A DNA stretch of 64,000 bases. Origin: Zoogloea sp. 1C4. GTDB taxonomy: Bacteria > Pseudomonadota > Gammaproteobacteria > Burkholderiales > Rhodocyclaceae. The notes under the pieces were generated by a model. It did not search any database. It saw only the letters and a list, made by a program, of their open reading frames with translations, and was not told the DNA's origin. The stretch lies in contig NZ_SSXU01000005.1 in NCBI RefSeq assembly GCF_009469605.1, forward strand, positions 17,857 through 81,856, in the 5' to 3' direction. Below are positions 10,042 to 18,560 of the stretch, piece after piece. Made by a program: the position numbers and the translations under genes. The stretch's first letter is position 1. Each line of letters starts with the position of its first letter.

Positions 10042-10515
10042 TTACCTCAGCCCCAGCGCCGCCTTGAAGCCCGCCGCGTCGATCACGCCCGAGCGGGCCT
10101 GCATGCCGCCCTTGCCGTCGAAGAGATAGGTGCGCGGCAGCTCGCCCCGCCAGTTGGGGTCGATGGCGTAGGCGAGGGCTTCAGGCACGTCGTCGCCGTA
10201 AGCGAGGCGCTCGCCCTTCACGCCGGTCTTGTCGATCGCCGGCCGGGTGTCGGCGGTGGGCAGCTCGGCCGCCACGGTGACGATGCGCAGCTGCGGGTTG
10301 GTCTTGGCGAGTGTCGCCAGGGTGTGCAGGTTCTGCTTGCAGTAGGCGCAGTCGGATGCCCACAGGGCGACCACCGTCGGGCGGGCGTCGCTGCGCGGGG
10401 CGGTCACTGCCCTGGCGGTGTGGCGGTCGAGCAGGGTGAAGCTGCCGGCGTCGGTGGCCTCGCCCGCGCTGGTGGCGAGGGCCAGGAGCAGGGCGGCGAG
10501 GGTGGATTTCATCAT
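10042..10515 (-). CDS. TlpA-like periplasmic thioredoxin-fold protein
   Basis: This 157-residue exported protein has an N-terminal signal peptide (MMKSTLAALLLALATSAGEA) and a thioredoxin-fold domain with a CAYC active site in VALWASDCAYCKQNL. A cis-Pro loop is plausible at GELPRTYLFDGKG. It is likely a periplasmic thiol-disulfide reductase or metallochaperone-type redoxin. It lies 36 bases downstream of the BNR-repeat gene on the same strand, so the two are probably co-transcribed. Which partner it reduces is not shown; cytochrome maturation, metal handling or the Cys-rich neighbour are all possible. Confidence 0.82.
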   Translation of the reverse strand: MMKSTLAALLLALATSAGEATDAGSFTLLDRHTARAVTAPRSDARPTVVALWASDCAYCKQNLHTLATLAKTNPQLRIVTVAAELPTADTRPAIDKTGVKGERLAYGDDVPEALAYAIDPNWRGELPRTYLFDGKGGMQARSGVIDAAGFKAALGLR

Positions 10516-10551
10516 CGGGATCAGCAGGCCAGTGGGTGGGGTGACGGGTGC

Positions 10552-11760
10552 TCAGGGCAGCGGATAAAGCTTGAAGCCTTCGTTCGCCTGACGCCAGAAG
10601 GCGTAGAGCTTGCCGCCCTTCACGAGCGCCCGGGGCTGGTCGGCGGCACCAAAGGTGGCAGCGATCTCGAAGGTTTCAAAGCTGCGCCCGCCATCGGTGG
10701 AGCGCATCCCCCGCAGGCGGTTCTGCTCGCCGTCGAACTCCTTCCAGACGATCGCCAGCACGCCGCTTGCAATGGCGATGTCGGCGTGGGCCGCCCGCGG
10801 GCCGCCCACCGGAATCTGCCCCTCGACGGTGTTCACGCCGATCCGCCCGTAGAAGACACGGCCTTCGTCGTCCTTCACGTTGAACCACGTGGCGTGCCGT
10901 GTGCCGGCCTCATCCACCGCCAGCGCCGGGCCGTGGTGGGGGCAGGCATCCACCCGCCAGCGGTCGAAGGTGGCGCGGTCGACGCGCTCGGGCGAACCGT
11001 CCGGCTTCAGGCGGGCGATGGCGTGATCGCGCTCGTCGGGCGCAAACACATGGCGCCACAGGGCGATGGGCGCGCCGTCGCGGTCTGCCGCAAAGGCGAT
11101 GCGGCAGCACTCGCAGGAGTGATCGGCCACTCGCACCTCGGGTGCAAAGCTGCGCCCGCCGTCGGTAGAGACGGCCGCGTAGATCGCCGCGCCGCGGTAG
11201 GGCTCCCGCTTTGCCTTGGCGGCTTCCTGGTCGCGCTTGTCGATCCACACCGCAGTCACACGGCCATCGGGGCTGGCGAGGATGTTCTGGAAGCGGTGGG
11301 TGATCTCGGCCCGGTCGTGGTGCACGGTGATCGGCGCATCGAAGGCGGCAGCGCCGGCAGGCAGGCGGGCGAGGCGGATCTCGCCGGTGTAGGGGCGGGG
11401 CAGGGGCTTGGTCCAGCTCACCAGCAGGTCGCCATCGCGGTTGAAGGCGATGCGTGGCTGGCTGTCGCCGTCGGCGGCGATGGGCTCGGGCTGGGCGTTC
11501 ACCCGCAGCGGTGCGCTCCAGTGGTTGCCGTCGTCGTGGCTGCGGATGAGCTGCAGGTGGCCGCCATTCTTGCTCACCGCGTAGAGCTGGCCATCCGGGC
11601 CAAAAGCTGCGGCGGTGGCGAGTTCGACCCGCGCGGCCTTGGTGGGCGCAGCGTGCATCGCCGCGTCGTGGGCGAGGGTGTAGGGCGGCAGCACCATCAT
11701 GGCGGCGATGAGGCTCGCGCCCAGCACGGAACGGATTTCAATCAGCGCAGACTTAATCAT
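10552..11760 (-). CDS. secreted BNR-repeat (sialidase-fold) protein with Cys-rich motif
   Basis: The 402-residue protein has a signal peptide ending near LPPYTLAHDAA and several BNR/Asp-box repeats (SHDDGNHW, STDGGRSF twice), so it should fold as a beta-propeller. Homologues are commonly labelled exo-alpha-sialidase, but no convincing sialidase arginine triad is visible, so that label is doubtful. Two clusters look like metal or disulfide sites: SCECC at about residue 215 and ACPHHG at about 275. It is the first gene of a pair with the TlpA-like protein and is divergent from a TonB-dependent receptor, which suggests uptake or handling of a metal or redox ligand. Confidence 0.75.
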   Translation of the reverse strand: MIKSALIEIRSVLGASLIAAMMVLPPYTLAHDAAMHAAPTKAARVELATAAAFGPDGQLYAVSKNGGHLQLIRSHDDGNHWSAPLRVNAQPEPIAADGDSQPRIAFNRDGDLLVSWTKPLPRPYTGEIRLARLPAGAAAFDAPITVHHDRAEITHRFQNILASPDGRVTAVWIDKRDQEAAKAKREPYRGAAIYAAVSTDGGRSFAPEVRVADHSCECCRIAFAADRDGAPIALWRHVFAPDERDHAIARLKPDGSPERVDRATFDRWRVDACPHHGPALAVDEAGTRHATWFNVKDDEGRVFYGRIGVNTVEGQIPVGGPRAAHADIAIASGVLAIVWKEFDGEQNRLRGMRSTDGGRSFETFEIAATFGAADQPRALVKGGKLYAFWRQANEGFKLYPLP

Positions 11761-11928
11761 CGACTTATTTCAGATCAATTCCGGTTCTATTTTCATCTGT
11801 TAATTGGCGTTTCCGAATCCAGATTGGCCAAGGAAATGAATGGTAGCCGCCGGGGTGGGTGGCGTCCATCCTTCTCTTGCCCTGTGTTTATCATCAAATT
11901 CTTATGAATCAGTGTTTTACAGCCGCGC

Positions 11929-11956
11929 TGCGGCACGGGTGTGGCGATATGCCGCA
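11929..11956. promoter_or_regulatory. inverted repeat upstream of TonB receptor
   Basis: TGCGGCA at 11929-11935 and TGCCGCA at 11950-11956 form a perfect seven-base inverted repeat in the 278-base gap between the BNR-repeat gene and the receptor. It could be an operator for either gene. No cobalamin riboswitch or clear Fur box is visible in the gap. Confidence 0.3.
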
Positions 11957-12038
11957 CCGGGCTGTCGCAGTGTCGCGTCGATAATCCTGCCAATAGTCCT
12001 GTAATTGAAACCCCCAATAAGAACAAATAGGAGCTGGC

Positions 12039-14243
12039 ATGAACACCACCCTCCGGCCGCTGGCCATCGCAATTGCATTGATGAATTCTCCTATCGCGCT
12101 GGCCGCCGACAATGCCGAGCCGCGCGAGCTCGACGCGGTGACCATCTCCGCCAGCCGCAGCGAAACCCGCGTCGAGGAGATGCCGCTCCACACCACCGTG
12201 ATCTCCCGTACCGAGATCGAGGAATCCCCCGCGCAAACCCTCGACCAGCTCCTGCGCAACATCCCCGGGATGAACTTCTCCGGCGTGCCGGCCAGCCAGT
12301 CCGACCCCACCGGCCACCAGACCAAGATGCGCGGCCTGGGCAATTCCAAGGTGCTGGTGCTGCTCGATGGAGTGCCCATCCACGATCCGTTCTACATGAC
12401 CACCCAGTGGTTCAAGCTGCCCCTCTCCAACATCGAGCGTGTCGAGATCGTGCGCGGCGGCAACTCCAGCCTGTGGGGCAACATGGCCGTGGCCGGCGTG
12501 GTGAATGTGGTGAGCAAGCGCGTCAAGGACAACGCCGGCGAGGCCGTGGTGTCGGTGGGCAGCCGTGGCACGGCCAACGTGGCGGTATCGAAGAACTTTG
12601 CGGTGTCCGAAGCCCTGAGCTTCCATCTGGCGGCCGACATCTACCACACCGACGGCTACCAGACGACGCCCTCCGAATACCTGTGGCGCTTCCCCCACAA
12701 GGGCGCGGTGGTCACCGAGAACCGCAACGTCCAGCTCACCACCTACTTCAAGCCCGCGGCGGATCTGTCGGGCTTCGTGCGCCTGGGCTACCACGTGCAG
12801 GACCAGGACATCAGCTACGAGAACGGCAGCAACGTCCAGCGCAGCCCGGATTTTGCCGCCAATCTCACCAAGGCCTTCGGCACCAGCAGCCTCAGCGCCA
12901 ACGCCTGGGCCCAGCAGGTGCGCTTCGAGAAGTACAACGGCAGCAGCTGCTACTACCAGGGCGGCACCAGCTGCGTGAACAGCAACAGCGCCAGCCTCAC
13001 CCCGGCCAGCGTCAATTCCAACGTCGTCGAGTTCTACACCCAGTACGGCCACCAGCGTTACCAGGAGCAGGGCGCCTCGCTCACCTACAGCCAGCGCCTG
13101 TCGGGCAAATGGACGGGCTTCGAGGCCGGCGTGGATTACCGCGGCCTCAAGGCCGAAGACACCGAATACTTCTACACCACGCCCAGATCGCCCGCCAACC
13201 CGCAAGGCAACTTCAACAGCACCACCTCCGGCGAAGGCCGCCAGACCTTCACCGGCCTCTTCGGCCAGACCCGCGTCTTCCCCATCGACCCGCTGGAGAT
13301 CACCCTCAGCGCCCGCTACGACACCTGGCGCATCAGCGACCGGGCCAACACCCGCACCACCGCCGCCGGCGTCACCACCGGGGGCGATCTGCCCGCCAGC
13401 GACAAGACCGCCTTCAACCCCAGCCTCGCGCTGCGCTACGAGCTGACCGACGCCGCATCCCTGCGCGCCGCCGCCTACAAGGCTTTCCGCGCGCCCGGCT
13501 TCAACAACCTCACCCGCACCTTCGGCACCGGCACCAGCACCACCATCGCCAACCCCGATCTGGCACCCGAAACCCTCACCGGCTGGGAAGTGGGCAGCGA
13601 CTACCGCAAGGGCCCGCTGAGCCTCTCGGCCACCTACTTCATGTACGACATCAAGGACATGATCGCCACCTACACCGCCAAGGCCGGCAGCGCGCCGGCC
13701 CAGGTACAGCTCATCTGCGGCGGCGCGGCGCTGCCCGGCTGCGGTGGCGCGGCCAAGTACTACACCAACGACCAGGACGGCCGCTCCCACGGCATCGAGC
13801 TCTCCGGCAACTGGCGCATCAACCACAACCTGAGCCTCGACGCCTGGTACACCCACACCGAAACCTACCTCACACGTCACGGTGGCATCGTCACCGATCC
13901 GCTGCGCGTGCAACTGGCCGGCGTGCCCAAGGATCTCGCCAGCCTGGGCGCCAACTGGAAGCCCACCCCGCGCCTGCGCACCTTTGCCGAAGTCCGCTAC
14001 ATCGGCGCGATGCTGCTCGACACCACCAGCAACAGCAGCACCACGCGCTTCGGGCAGGGTTCCAACACCATCGTCAATGCCAGCGCCACCTACGCGCTCG
14101 AGAAATCCGTCGATGTGTTTGGCAGCGTGGTCAATCTCTTCGACCGCGGCTATTCCGAAAACACCTACACCTACAACCAGCCCTACAACCGCACGCTGTC
14201 GCAGCCGCGGACGCTTACGGCGGGCGTGCGGGTGCGTTTCTGA
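12039..14243 (+). CDS. TonB-dependent outer-membrane receptor
   Basis: The 734-residue product is an outer-membrane active transporter driven by TonB. A signal peptide (residues about 1-23, ending ALAA) precedes a TonB-box-like segment (DAVTISA) and the plug domain, with LLRNIPGMNFSG, MRGLGNSKVLVLLDGVPI and IERVEIVRGGNSSLWGNMAVAGVVNVVSKR. The remainder is a 22-strand-type barrel ending in ...TLTAGVRVRF with a terminal Phe. AGGAG lies seven bases upstream. The substrate is not determinable; copper, iron chelates, a cobamide or PQQ are all conceivable given the neighbours. It is followed by a cytochrome lipoprotein gene. Confidence 0.92.
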   Translation: MNTTLRPLAIAIALMNSPIALAADNAEPRELDAVTISASRSETRVEEMPLHTTVISRTEIEESPAQTLDQLLRNIPGMNFSGVPASQSDPTGHQTKMRGLGNSKVLVLLDGVPIHDPFYMTTQWFKLPLSNIERVEIVRGGNSSLWGNMAVAGVVNVVSKRVKDNAGEAVVSVGSRGTANVAVSKNFAVSEALSFHLAADIYHTDGYQTTPSEYLWRFPHKGAVVTENRNVQLTTYFKPAADLSGFVRLGYHVQDQDISYENGSNVQRSPDFAANLTKAFGTSSLSANAWAQQVRFEKYNGSSCYYQGGTSCVNSNSASLTPASVNSNVVEFYTQYGHQRYQEQGASLTYSQRLSGKWTGFEAGVDYRGLKAEDTEYFYTTPRSPANPQGNFNSTTSGEGRQTFTGLFGQTRVFPIDPLEITLSARYDTWRISDRANTRTTAAGVTTGGDLPASDKTAFNPSLALRYELTDAASLRAAAYKAFRAPGFNNLTRTFGTGTSTTIANPDLAPETLTGWEVGSDYRKGPLSLSATYFMYDIKDMIATYTAKAGSAPAQVQLICGGAALPGCGGAAKYYTNDQDGRSHGIELSGNWRINHNLSLDAWYTHTETYLTRHGGIVTDPLRVQLAGVPKDLASLGANWKPTPRLRTFAEVRYIGAMLLDTTSNSSTTRFGQGSNTIVNASATYALEKSVDVFGSVVNLFDRGYSENTYTYNQPYNRTLSQPRTLTAGVRVRF

Positions 14244-14334
14244 GGCGCAATGCGGCAATTGATTCGGGTCAATGAGGCGCGGCGGCCTGGCCGCATACCA
14301 TGCACCTCACCCCCGATTCATCATGAGAGAAACC

Positions 14335-14739
14335 ATGTCGCCCAAGAAACTGCTCCCCCTGATCCTCGTTGGCCTGCTCGCCGCCTGCGGCAAGTCTGAA
14401 GCCCCCAAGACCGAAGCCCCCGCCGCCGCACCCGCCGCCGCCGCCGCGCCGGCACCTGCGCCGGTTGCCGCGGTTGCCGCCGACGGTGGCCAGGGCGAAG
14501 CCCTCTTCAAGAAGACCTGCGCCATGTGCCACCAGACCGGCGTGGCCGGCGCACCCAAGCTCGGCGACAAGGCCGACTGGGGCCCGCGCATCGCCCAGGG
14601 CAAGGACACCCTCTACAAGCACGCCATCGAAGGCTTCAACGGCAGCAAGGGCGCCATGCCCGCCAAGGGCGGCAACCCGGCCCTGAAGGACGACGAGGTC
14701 AAGCTGATCGTCGACTTCATGATCGCCAGATCCGAATAA
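14335..14739 (+). CDS. c5-type cytochrome c lipoprotein
   Basis: The 134-residue product has a lipoprotein signal with lipobox LLAAC, an Ala/Pro-rich linker of about 35 residues, and a single class I cytochrome c domain. The haem motif CAMCH is near residue 63 and the axial Met is in KGAMPAKGG; the layout is that of the cytochrome c5 family. It should be anchored in the outer or inner membrane facing the periplasm and carry single electrons. The start at 14335 is preferred, though 14323 is also in frame. It is 91 bases behind the receptor and is followed by a strong terminator. Confidence 0.88.
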   Translation: MSPKKLLPLILVGLLAACGKSEAPKTEAPAAAPAAAAAPAPAPVAAVAADGGQGEALFKKTCAMCHQTGVAGAPKLGDKADWGPRIAQGKDTLYKHAIEGFNGSKGAMPAKGGNPALKDDEVKLIVDFMIARSE

Positions 14740-14782
14740 GCCCACCACGTTTACCTCAAGCGCGTTCCTCCCAGCGCGCCAC

Positions 14783-14812
14783 AGCCCGGTCAGCAATGAC
14801 CGGGCTTTTTTT
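14783..14812 (+). terminator. rho-independent terminator after cytochrome gene
   Basis: A perfect ten-base stem, AGCCCGGTCA and TGACCGGGCT, around a GCAA loop is followed directly by a run of seven T. Confidence 0.93.
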
Positions 14813-14830
14813 CGCACAGATATCAACATC

Positions 14831-14903
14831 CTGTAGGTCGGACTTCAGTCCGACATCGCGTCCCGATCGACGCACCGCTGTCGGACTAAAGTCCGACCTA
14901 CAG
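14831..14903. repeat. paired palindromic intergenic repeat, copy 2
   Basis: Same module pair as at 5745-5819 (TGTAGGTCGGACTTCAGTCC ... inverted partner), with a different 25-base spacer. Confidence 0.85.
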
Positions 14904-14984
14904 GGCTGTGCATGATCAGTCCGGGTGCCTCACCGCCCGCAACAAGGCCCGTGCGTGCTGAACGACGCTCCCCCAACCACCATC

Positions 14985-15056
14985 CTGTAGGTCGGACTTC
15001 AGTCCGACATCGCGGCCCGATTGACGCGCGGTTGTCGGACTAAAGTCCGACCTACA
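14985..15056. repeat. paired palindromic intergenic repeat, copy 3
   Basis: A second copy of the module pair, 82 bases after copy 2. Its central spacer resembles that of copy 2 (CATCGCG...), suggesting local duplication. Confidence 0.85.
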
Positions 15057-15170
15057 TGACCTGCATGACATGCAAGGCCGTGCATCAAAAAGCCGCCGTC
15101 AGCGACTATGCTAAACAGCAGGGGCGATGCAGTCCTTTGCTGTTGATGCCCAAACCCTGGAGAACCCATC

Positions 15171-15980
15171 ATGGAAATCACCGCATCGGTTGGCGCATGG
15201 GAGAAGGGCGCCAAGAACCTCGCCCCGGATGTCACGGTCGTCCAGCAGCTGCTTACCCAGGCCGCCCAACTGCTCGGGCGGCCCGAGCTCGACCCTGGCG
15301 GCGTGGATGGCGCCATCGGGCGGCCGCCGCGTTCGTCCGGTACCGTCAAGGCGATCCGCGCCTTCCAGAGCCTTTCGGGCTTTGGCGTCGATGGCCGCAT
15401 TGATCCCGGCGGGCGCACCTGGCAGCGCCTTGCTGCGGTGGTGGAGGGCAGCGTGAGCGTGCCGCCGCCCGGCGACACGTGCTTTCCCTTCGCCCAGCCC
15501 GCCACGGCCGACTGGGCCCACTCGCCGCGATCCTTCGGATCAAACCGCAACGGCGGCAAGCGCGCCCACGCCGGCTGCGATCTTTACGCCCCGGTGGGCC
15601 GCACCATCTACGCGGTGCGGGATGGCGTGGTGCTGCGCGACCCCTACGCCTTCTACGCCGAAACCGATGCCCTGGAGATCGACCACGGTGACTTCGTGCT
15701 GCGCTATGGCGAGATCAAGCCCGGCTGCACCCTCAAGAAGGGCGACACCGTGAAGATCGGCCAGCCGATTGCCAAGGTGGGCCTGCTGATTGGCATCAAC
15801 GTGCCCAGCGCCATGCTGCACCTCGAGATGTACACGGGCAAAGCCAGCGGCAGCCTCAGCCTCAAGTCGGCGGAAGGCTCCGCCAGGCGCGGCGATGGCG
15901 TACCCTTCATGCGTCGCACCGATCTCATCGATCCGACATCCTTCCTCAACGACTGGAAAACGAGGCTCGCCACCCCATGA
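15171..15980 (+). CDS. peptidoglycan-binding / M23-like peptidase protein
   Basis: The 269-residue product has an N-terminal peptidoglycan-binding-like domain (about residues 20-90, with VDGAIG..TVKAIRAFQ) and a C-terminal LytM/M23-type domain (about 105-260). The zinc motif HxxxD is present as HAGCD near residue 129. The second motif, normally HxH, reads MLHLEMY, so the zinc-ligand His is kept but the upstream catalytic His is replaced by Met. No signal peptide is seen, which is odd for a wall enzyme; export with a phage-like or secretion apparatus is possible. It overlaps the next gene by four bases, so they probably work together. Confidence 0.75.
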   Translation: MEITASVGAWEKGAKNLAPDVTVVQQLLTQAAQLLGRPELDPGGVDGAIGRPPRSSGTVKAIRAFQSLSGFGVDGRIDPGGRTWQRLAAVVEGSVSVPPPGDTCFPFAQPATADWAHSPRSFGSNRNGGKRAHAGCDLYAPVGRTIYAVRDGVVLRDPYAFYAETDALEIDHGDFVLRYGEIKPGCTLKKGDTVKIGQPIAKVGLLIGINVPSAMLHLEMYTGKASGSLSLKSAEGSARRGDGVPFMRRTDLIDPTSFLNDWKTRLATP

Positions 15981-16498
15981 GTTTTGCCCCCCGCCGGCTC
16001 GCGCTGGCCTTCATCGCAAGTCTTGCCGCCAGCGGCGCCGCCATTGCCACCCCCAGCCTGTGCGATGCGGGGCCGCCCACCTACAACGGCCAACCCGCCA
16101 AAGTCTGGGAAGGTGATTTTGATGGCGACCGCAAACCCGACCGCCTGTGGGTGCTGCCGCCGGGCACGGTGTCGGCCCCGGTGGCGGACCGGGCGTCCGA
16201 TCCCTGGTCGGGCTTTCGGCGGCGCTTTGAGCCGGGGCTCTTCACCATCGTGATCGCCCACGGCAAGCACTGCGACCTCATCCAGAAACAGCGCTTCTTT
16301 GCCACGCCCATCTGGGAAGAAGACGACAAGCCCCTCAAGCTGCTGCTGCGCAGCGACCCCGCCATCAAGGACTGGCCGCGCGTCTCCCGCCGCTGGAAAG
16401 GCGATGGCGTGCTGCTCGGCACCGAAGCCGGGCCGGACGTATTGCTTTACTGGAACGGACGGCGCTGGTGGGTGGCGCAGGGCAGCGAAGCACCCTGA
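15977..16498 (+). CDS. exported hypothetical protein
   Basis: This 173-residue protein has a signal peptide (MSFAPRRLALAFIASLAASG...) and a short acidic loop, GDFDGDRKPDR, that resembles a calcium-binding FG-GAP or dockerin-type loop. The rest is not recognised. Its ATG overlaps the stop of the M23-like gene by four bases (ATGA), so the two are translationally coupled and it may be a periplasmic partner or immunity-type protein for that enzyme. That role is inference from position only. Confidence 0.6.
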   Translation: MSFAPRRLALAFIASLAASGAAIATPSLCDAGPPTYNGQPAKVWEGDFDGDRKPDRLWVLPPGTVSAPVADRASDPWSGFRRRFEPGLFTIVIAHGKHCDLIQKQRFFATPIWEEDDKPLKLLLRSDPAIKDWPRVSRRWKGDGVLLGTEAGPDVLLYWNGRRWWVAQGSEAP

Positions 16499-16522
16499 AC
16501 CATCAGGCCGCGCGCGGGGCGA

Positions 16523-17008
16523 TCAGCCCCGGCCGCGGCCGCCGAAGCGGCGATGGGGGCCGCGGCGGCGTTGTTCTTCTTCTTCGGTGAGCTTGGGCTT
16601 GGGCATCAGCAGGTTCTTGCCGCCCTGCTTGGCATTGGCGGCATGCTCGGCCATGGCGGCTTCCATCTGCTCCACGCTCATGGGAATCGATGCGGTCTTT
16701 TCGGCTGGCGTGTATTCCGACAGGCGCTCGCGCACCAGAAACACCCGCTCAGCGGTATCCGCCTTCTTGGGCAGCTTCTCGCCCAGCGCCAGGGCCGCGG
16801 GCGTGAGCGTGTAGCGGCCATCCACCGTCACCATCAAATCATGGGTGGCAAAACGCCGGAAGGATTCTGCCCACAGGTTGCCCGACGTCACCGGGCAGCC
16901 CAGCACATCGGCCGCCGCCACAATCTCCACCAGCTCGGCCGGGCGCCGCTTGGAAGCAATCAGGGTGGCCAGCAGCAGCTGGGCGTCGATGTCGTTGATG
17001 GGGTACAT
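16523..17008 (-). CDS. conserved hypothetical protein, basic C-terminus
   Basis: The 161-residue product starts MYPINDIDAQLLLATLIASKRRPAELVEIVAAADVLG; the first 80 residues look like a small helical, possibly winged-helix domain. The C-terminus is rich in Arg and Gly (RRRGPHRRFGGRGRG), which suggests nucleic-acid contact. The frame is open much further upstream, but the ATG at 17008 starts the conserved-looking part. It is alone, convergent with the exported protein. Function is unknown. Confidence 0.6.
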   Translation of the reverse strand: MYPINDIDAQLLLATLIASKRRPAELVEIVAAADVLGCPVTSGNLWAESFRRFATHDLMVTVDGRYTLTPAALALGEKLPKKADTAERVFLVRERLSEYTPAEKTASIPMSVEQMEAAMAEHAANAKQGGKNLLMPKPKLTEEEEQRRRGPHRRFGGRGRG

Positions 17009-17426
17009 GATCGGGCCTTTGTGGGCGGGTTGTTCTAGGCTCCGGGGCCGGGCGATGCCGGGCCCGCCCCCAAGGGGGCCAGGAAACGCGGAAAGACCCC
17101 GGCGTTTCCCCGTGAGCGGTAAGGGCCGACATGATGCCTGAAGGCGGCGCCGGGGGCACGGATTGTATGGCGACGAAGCACCTGACCGAGCCACGAAAAA
17201 GGGCAGGCGGCCCGCCACGCCCCCTCGCAACGCCACGACCGCAGCAAGCGCCCCCACACCCAGGCAGTCGCACCCGCCAACCCGGCGGTTGCCGGCCCAC
17301 GCCCTTCAATCCTGCGGCGCCATCCTTCATCACGCCACCCAACATCGTCTGCCGGCCCCCGGATCAAGGCGATCAAGCCACCGCAGAAAGCAGTGCACGA
17401 CGCAACAGACGATGTTGGCAAGCCAA

Positions 17427-17498
17427 ACCCTTATGTTGGGTCGTCAACTGAAACAGTGCACCGTCCTAACCCTTTAGTTGACGACCCAACATAAAGGT
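17427..17498. repeat. 23-bp inverted repeat at edge of 21-bp array
   Basis: The arms at 17427-17449 and 17476-17498 are inverted copies with one mismatch (core TTATGTTGGGTCGTCAACT and its complement), separated by 26 bases. They would form a long cruciform or RNA hairpin. Confidence 0.8.
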
Positions 17499-17629
17499 TA
17501 CGGCGGTCAACTGAAAGGTTAGCGCCGTCAACAAGAACAGTGCACGGCCCAACATAAAGGTAGCGACGGTCAACATAAGGGTTACGCAGGTCAACATGAA
17601 GGTTTGCACCGCCAACATGAAGACGGCCC
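17441..17629. repeat. 21-bp tandem repeat array (minisatellite)
   Basis: About nine consecutive 21-base units can be laid out, seven of them clear from 17483: each carries a core like TCAACATAAAGGTTACG with drift (CCAACATAAAGGTAGCG, TCAACATGAAGGTTTGC and so on). Units are roughly 60-85% alike. The period is a multiple of three, so the minus strand stays open and would encode heptapeptides (NLHVDLR, NPYVDRR, NLSVDRR), but no start context supports translation. Confidence 0.85.
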
Positions 17630-17908
17630 CCGCAAAACCCGGCCCTCGCCATACCCGACAAGCCCGTCAACCCCAGCCACCATTGCTGCGCCGCCGCATC
17701 GTCCAATTGCCGTTACGGCAATCACACCATGCCCGCCACTTACCCAGAAAAATCCGGCAGACAACCTCCATCCGTGCAAAAAAATCCCGACTTTTTATCG
17801 GATTTTTGAGCGTTCTATATCCTATGGCATATTCCTCAACATGCCGCCCAACTGTAACATTTCGTTGTGGCGCCACATTCCATGTTCAATCCAGTATCGG
17901 AAGCCATC

Positions 17909-18283
17909 ATGACGAAAGTGCAACTCAAGAACCTCGCCCCGGCCGTCCTCCGCGCCGACGAAGCCGCCTACTACGGCCTCAAGAGCATCGCCGACTACAA
18001 ATCCTCCAATCCCGAATTCAGCCTCGAAGCCGCCACCGCAGCCCATGAAGAATGCCTGCGACTGAACGAAGCCGAAACCGTCGCCTACAACACCTTCAAA
18101 GCCATCCGCGACGCCCGCGCCATCGCCGAAAACAAGCGCCACAACGTCATGAACGGCTGCAAGAACCAGGTCCGCGCCACCTACGGCGAAGACTCCGACG
18201 AAGTTGCGTCGATGGGCCTGAAGAAGAAGTCCGAAAAGAAGACCGGCGGCGGCCGGGGGAAGAAGGGGAAGGATGCCGGGTGA
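17909..18283 (+). CDS. conserved hypothetical protein, Lys-rich C-terminus
   Basis: The 124-residue product (MTKVQLKNLAPAVLRADEAA...) is mostly helical and charged, ends in a Lys/Gly-rich tail (KKKSEKKTGGGRGKKGKDAG), and has no signal peptide or membrane segment. It resembles short uncharacterised bacterial proteins with a GEDSDEVASMGLKKKSEKK-type ending; no function is known to me. The ATG at 17909 is preceded by a GGAAG-type site. It is the first gene after the 21-bp array and the last with GC-rich codon use before the AT-rich genes. Confidence 0.65.
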   Translation: MTKVQLKNLAPAVLRADEAAYYGLKSIADYKSSNPEFSLEAATAAHEECLRLNEAETVAYNTFKAIRDARAIAENKRHNVMNGCKNQVRATYGEDSDEVASMGLKKKSEKKTGGGRGKKGKDAG

Positions 18284-18560
18284 GGAGAACCGCTAGGTAA
18301 GGCGTGAAGAACCCCCGGTCGGTGCGGTTGGGCTGGCTGGGGGCTACTAGCCAAGAGCGGCCTAGATAGGGGCCGTTCGGGCGGAACGGCGTGGGCTTCC
18401 CTACGGCTAAATGGGTCAAATCATCTTTATATGATGTCGGCTGCTGCTTTTCTATTTTGTATTGTGCATTGTTTAACCATAACTTTTCGGCCTTGATGTC
18501 CGGTTTTTTATGTTGTTCGATAGAGCTGTTGCCAGAATGATTATATATGAGAGATAAATT

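Larger units (their letters stand above)
14740..15170. other. 431-base gene-free gap with terminator and two repeats
   Basis: This gap holds a rho-independent terminator and two paired palindromic repeat copies, listed separately. No coding frame in it looks real. Confidence 0.7.
17009..17908. other. 900-base gene-free region before the AT-rich island
   Basis: The first 400 bases are GC-rich with no convincing gene. The middle holds a 21-bp tandem array with a large inverted repeat at its left end. The last 280 bases become AT-richer and lead into the hypothetical gene at 17909. Open frames crossing the array on the minus strand are probably a by-product of the 21-base period. Confidence 0.6.

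Noticed and set aside
11761-12038. Cobalamin riboswitch before the TonB receptor
   Set aside because: No B12-box-type conserved core is visible; only a short inverted repeat.
11793-14258. 820-codon minus-strand frame over the TonB receptor
   Set aside because: Antisense to a receptor with full plug and barrel motifs; Gly/Ala/Val-rich with no domain.
17427-17498. attC-like core sites (GTTGGGT / ACCCAAC) in the minisatellite
   Set aside because: The two cores face the wrong way for an attC site (GTTRRRY before RYYYAAC), and no L boxes are visible; the array is 16 kb from the integrase.
17431-17706. 91-codon minus-strand frame through the 21-bp array, giving heptapeptide repeats
   Set aside because: Openness follows from the 21-base period; there is no convincing start site or family match. 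Kept only as part of the repeat finding.
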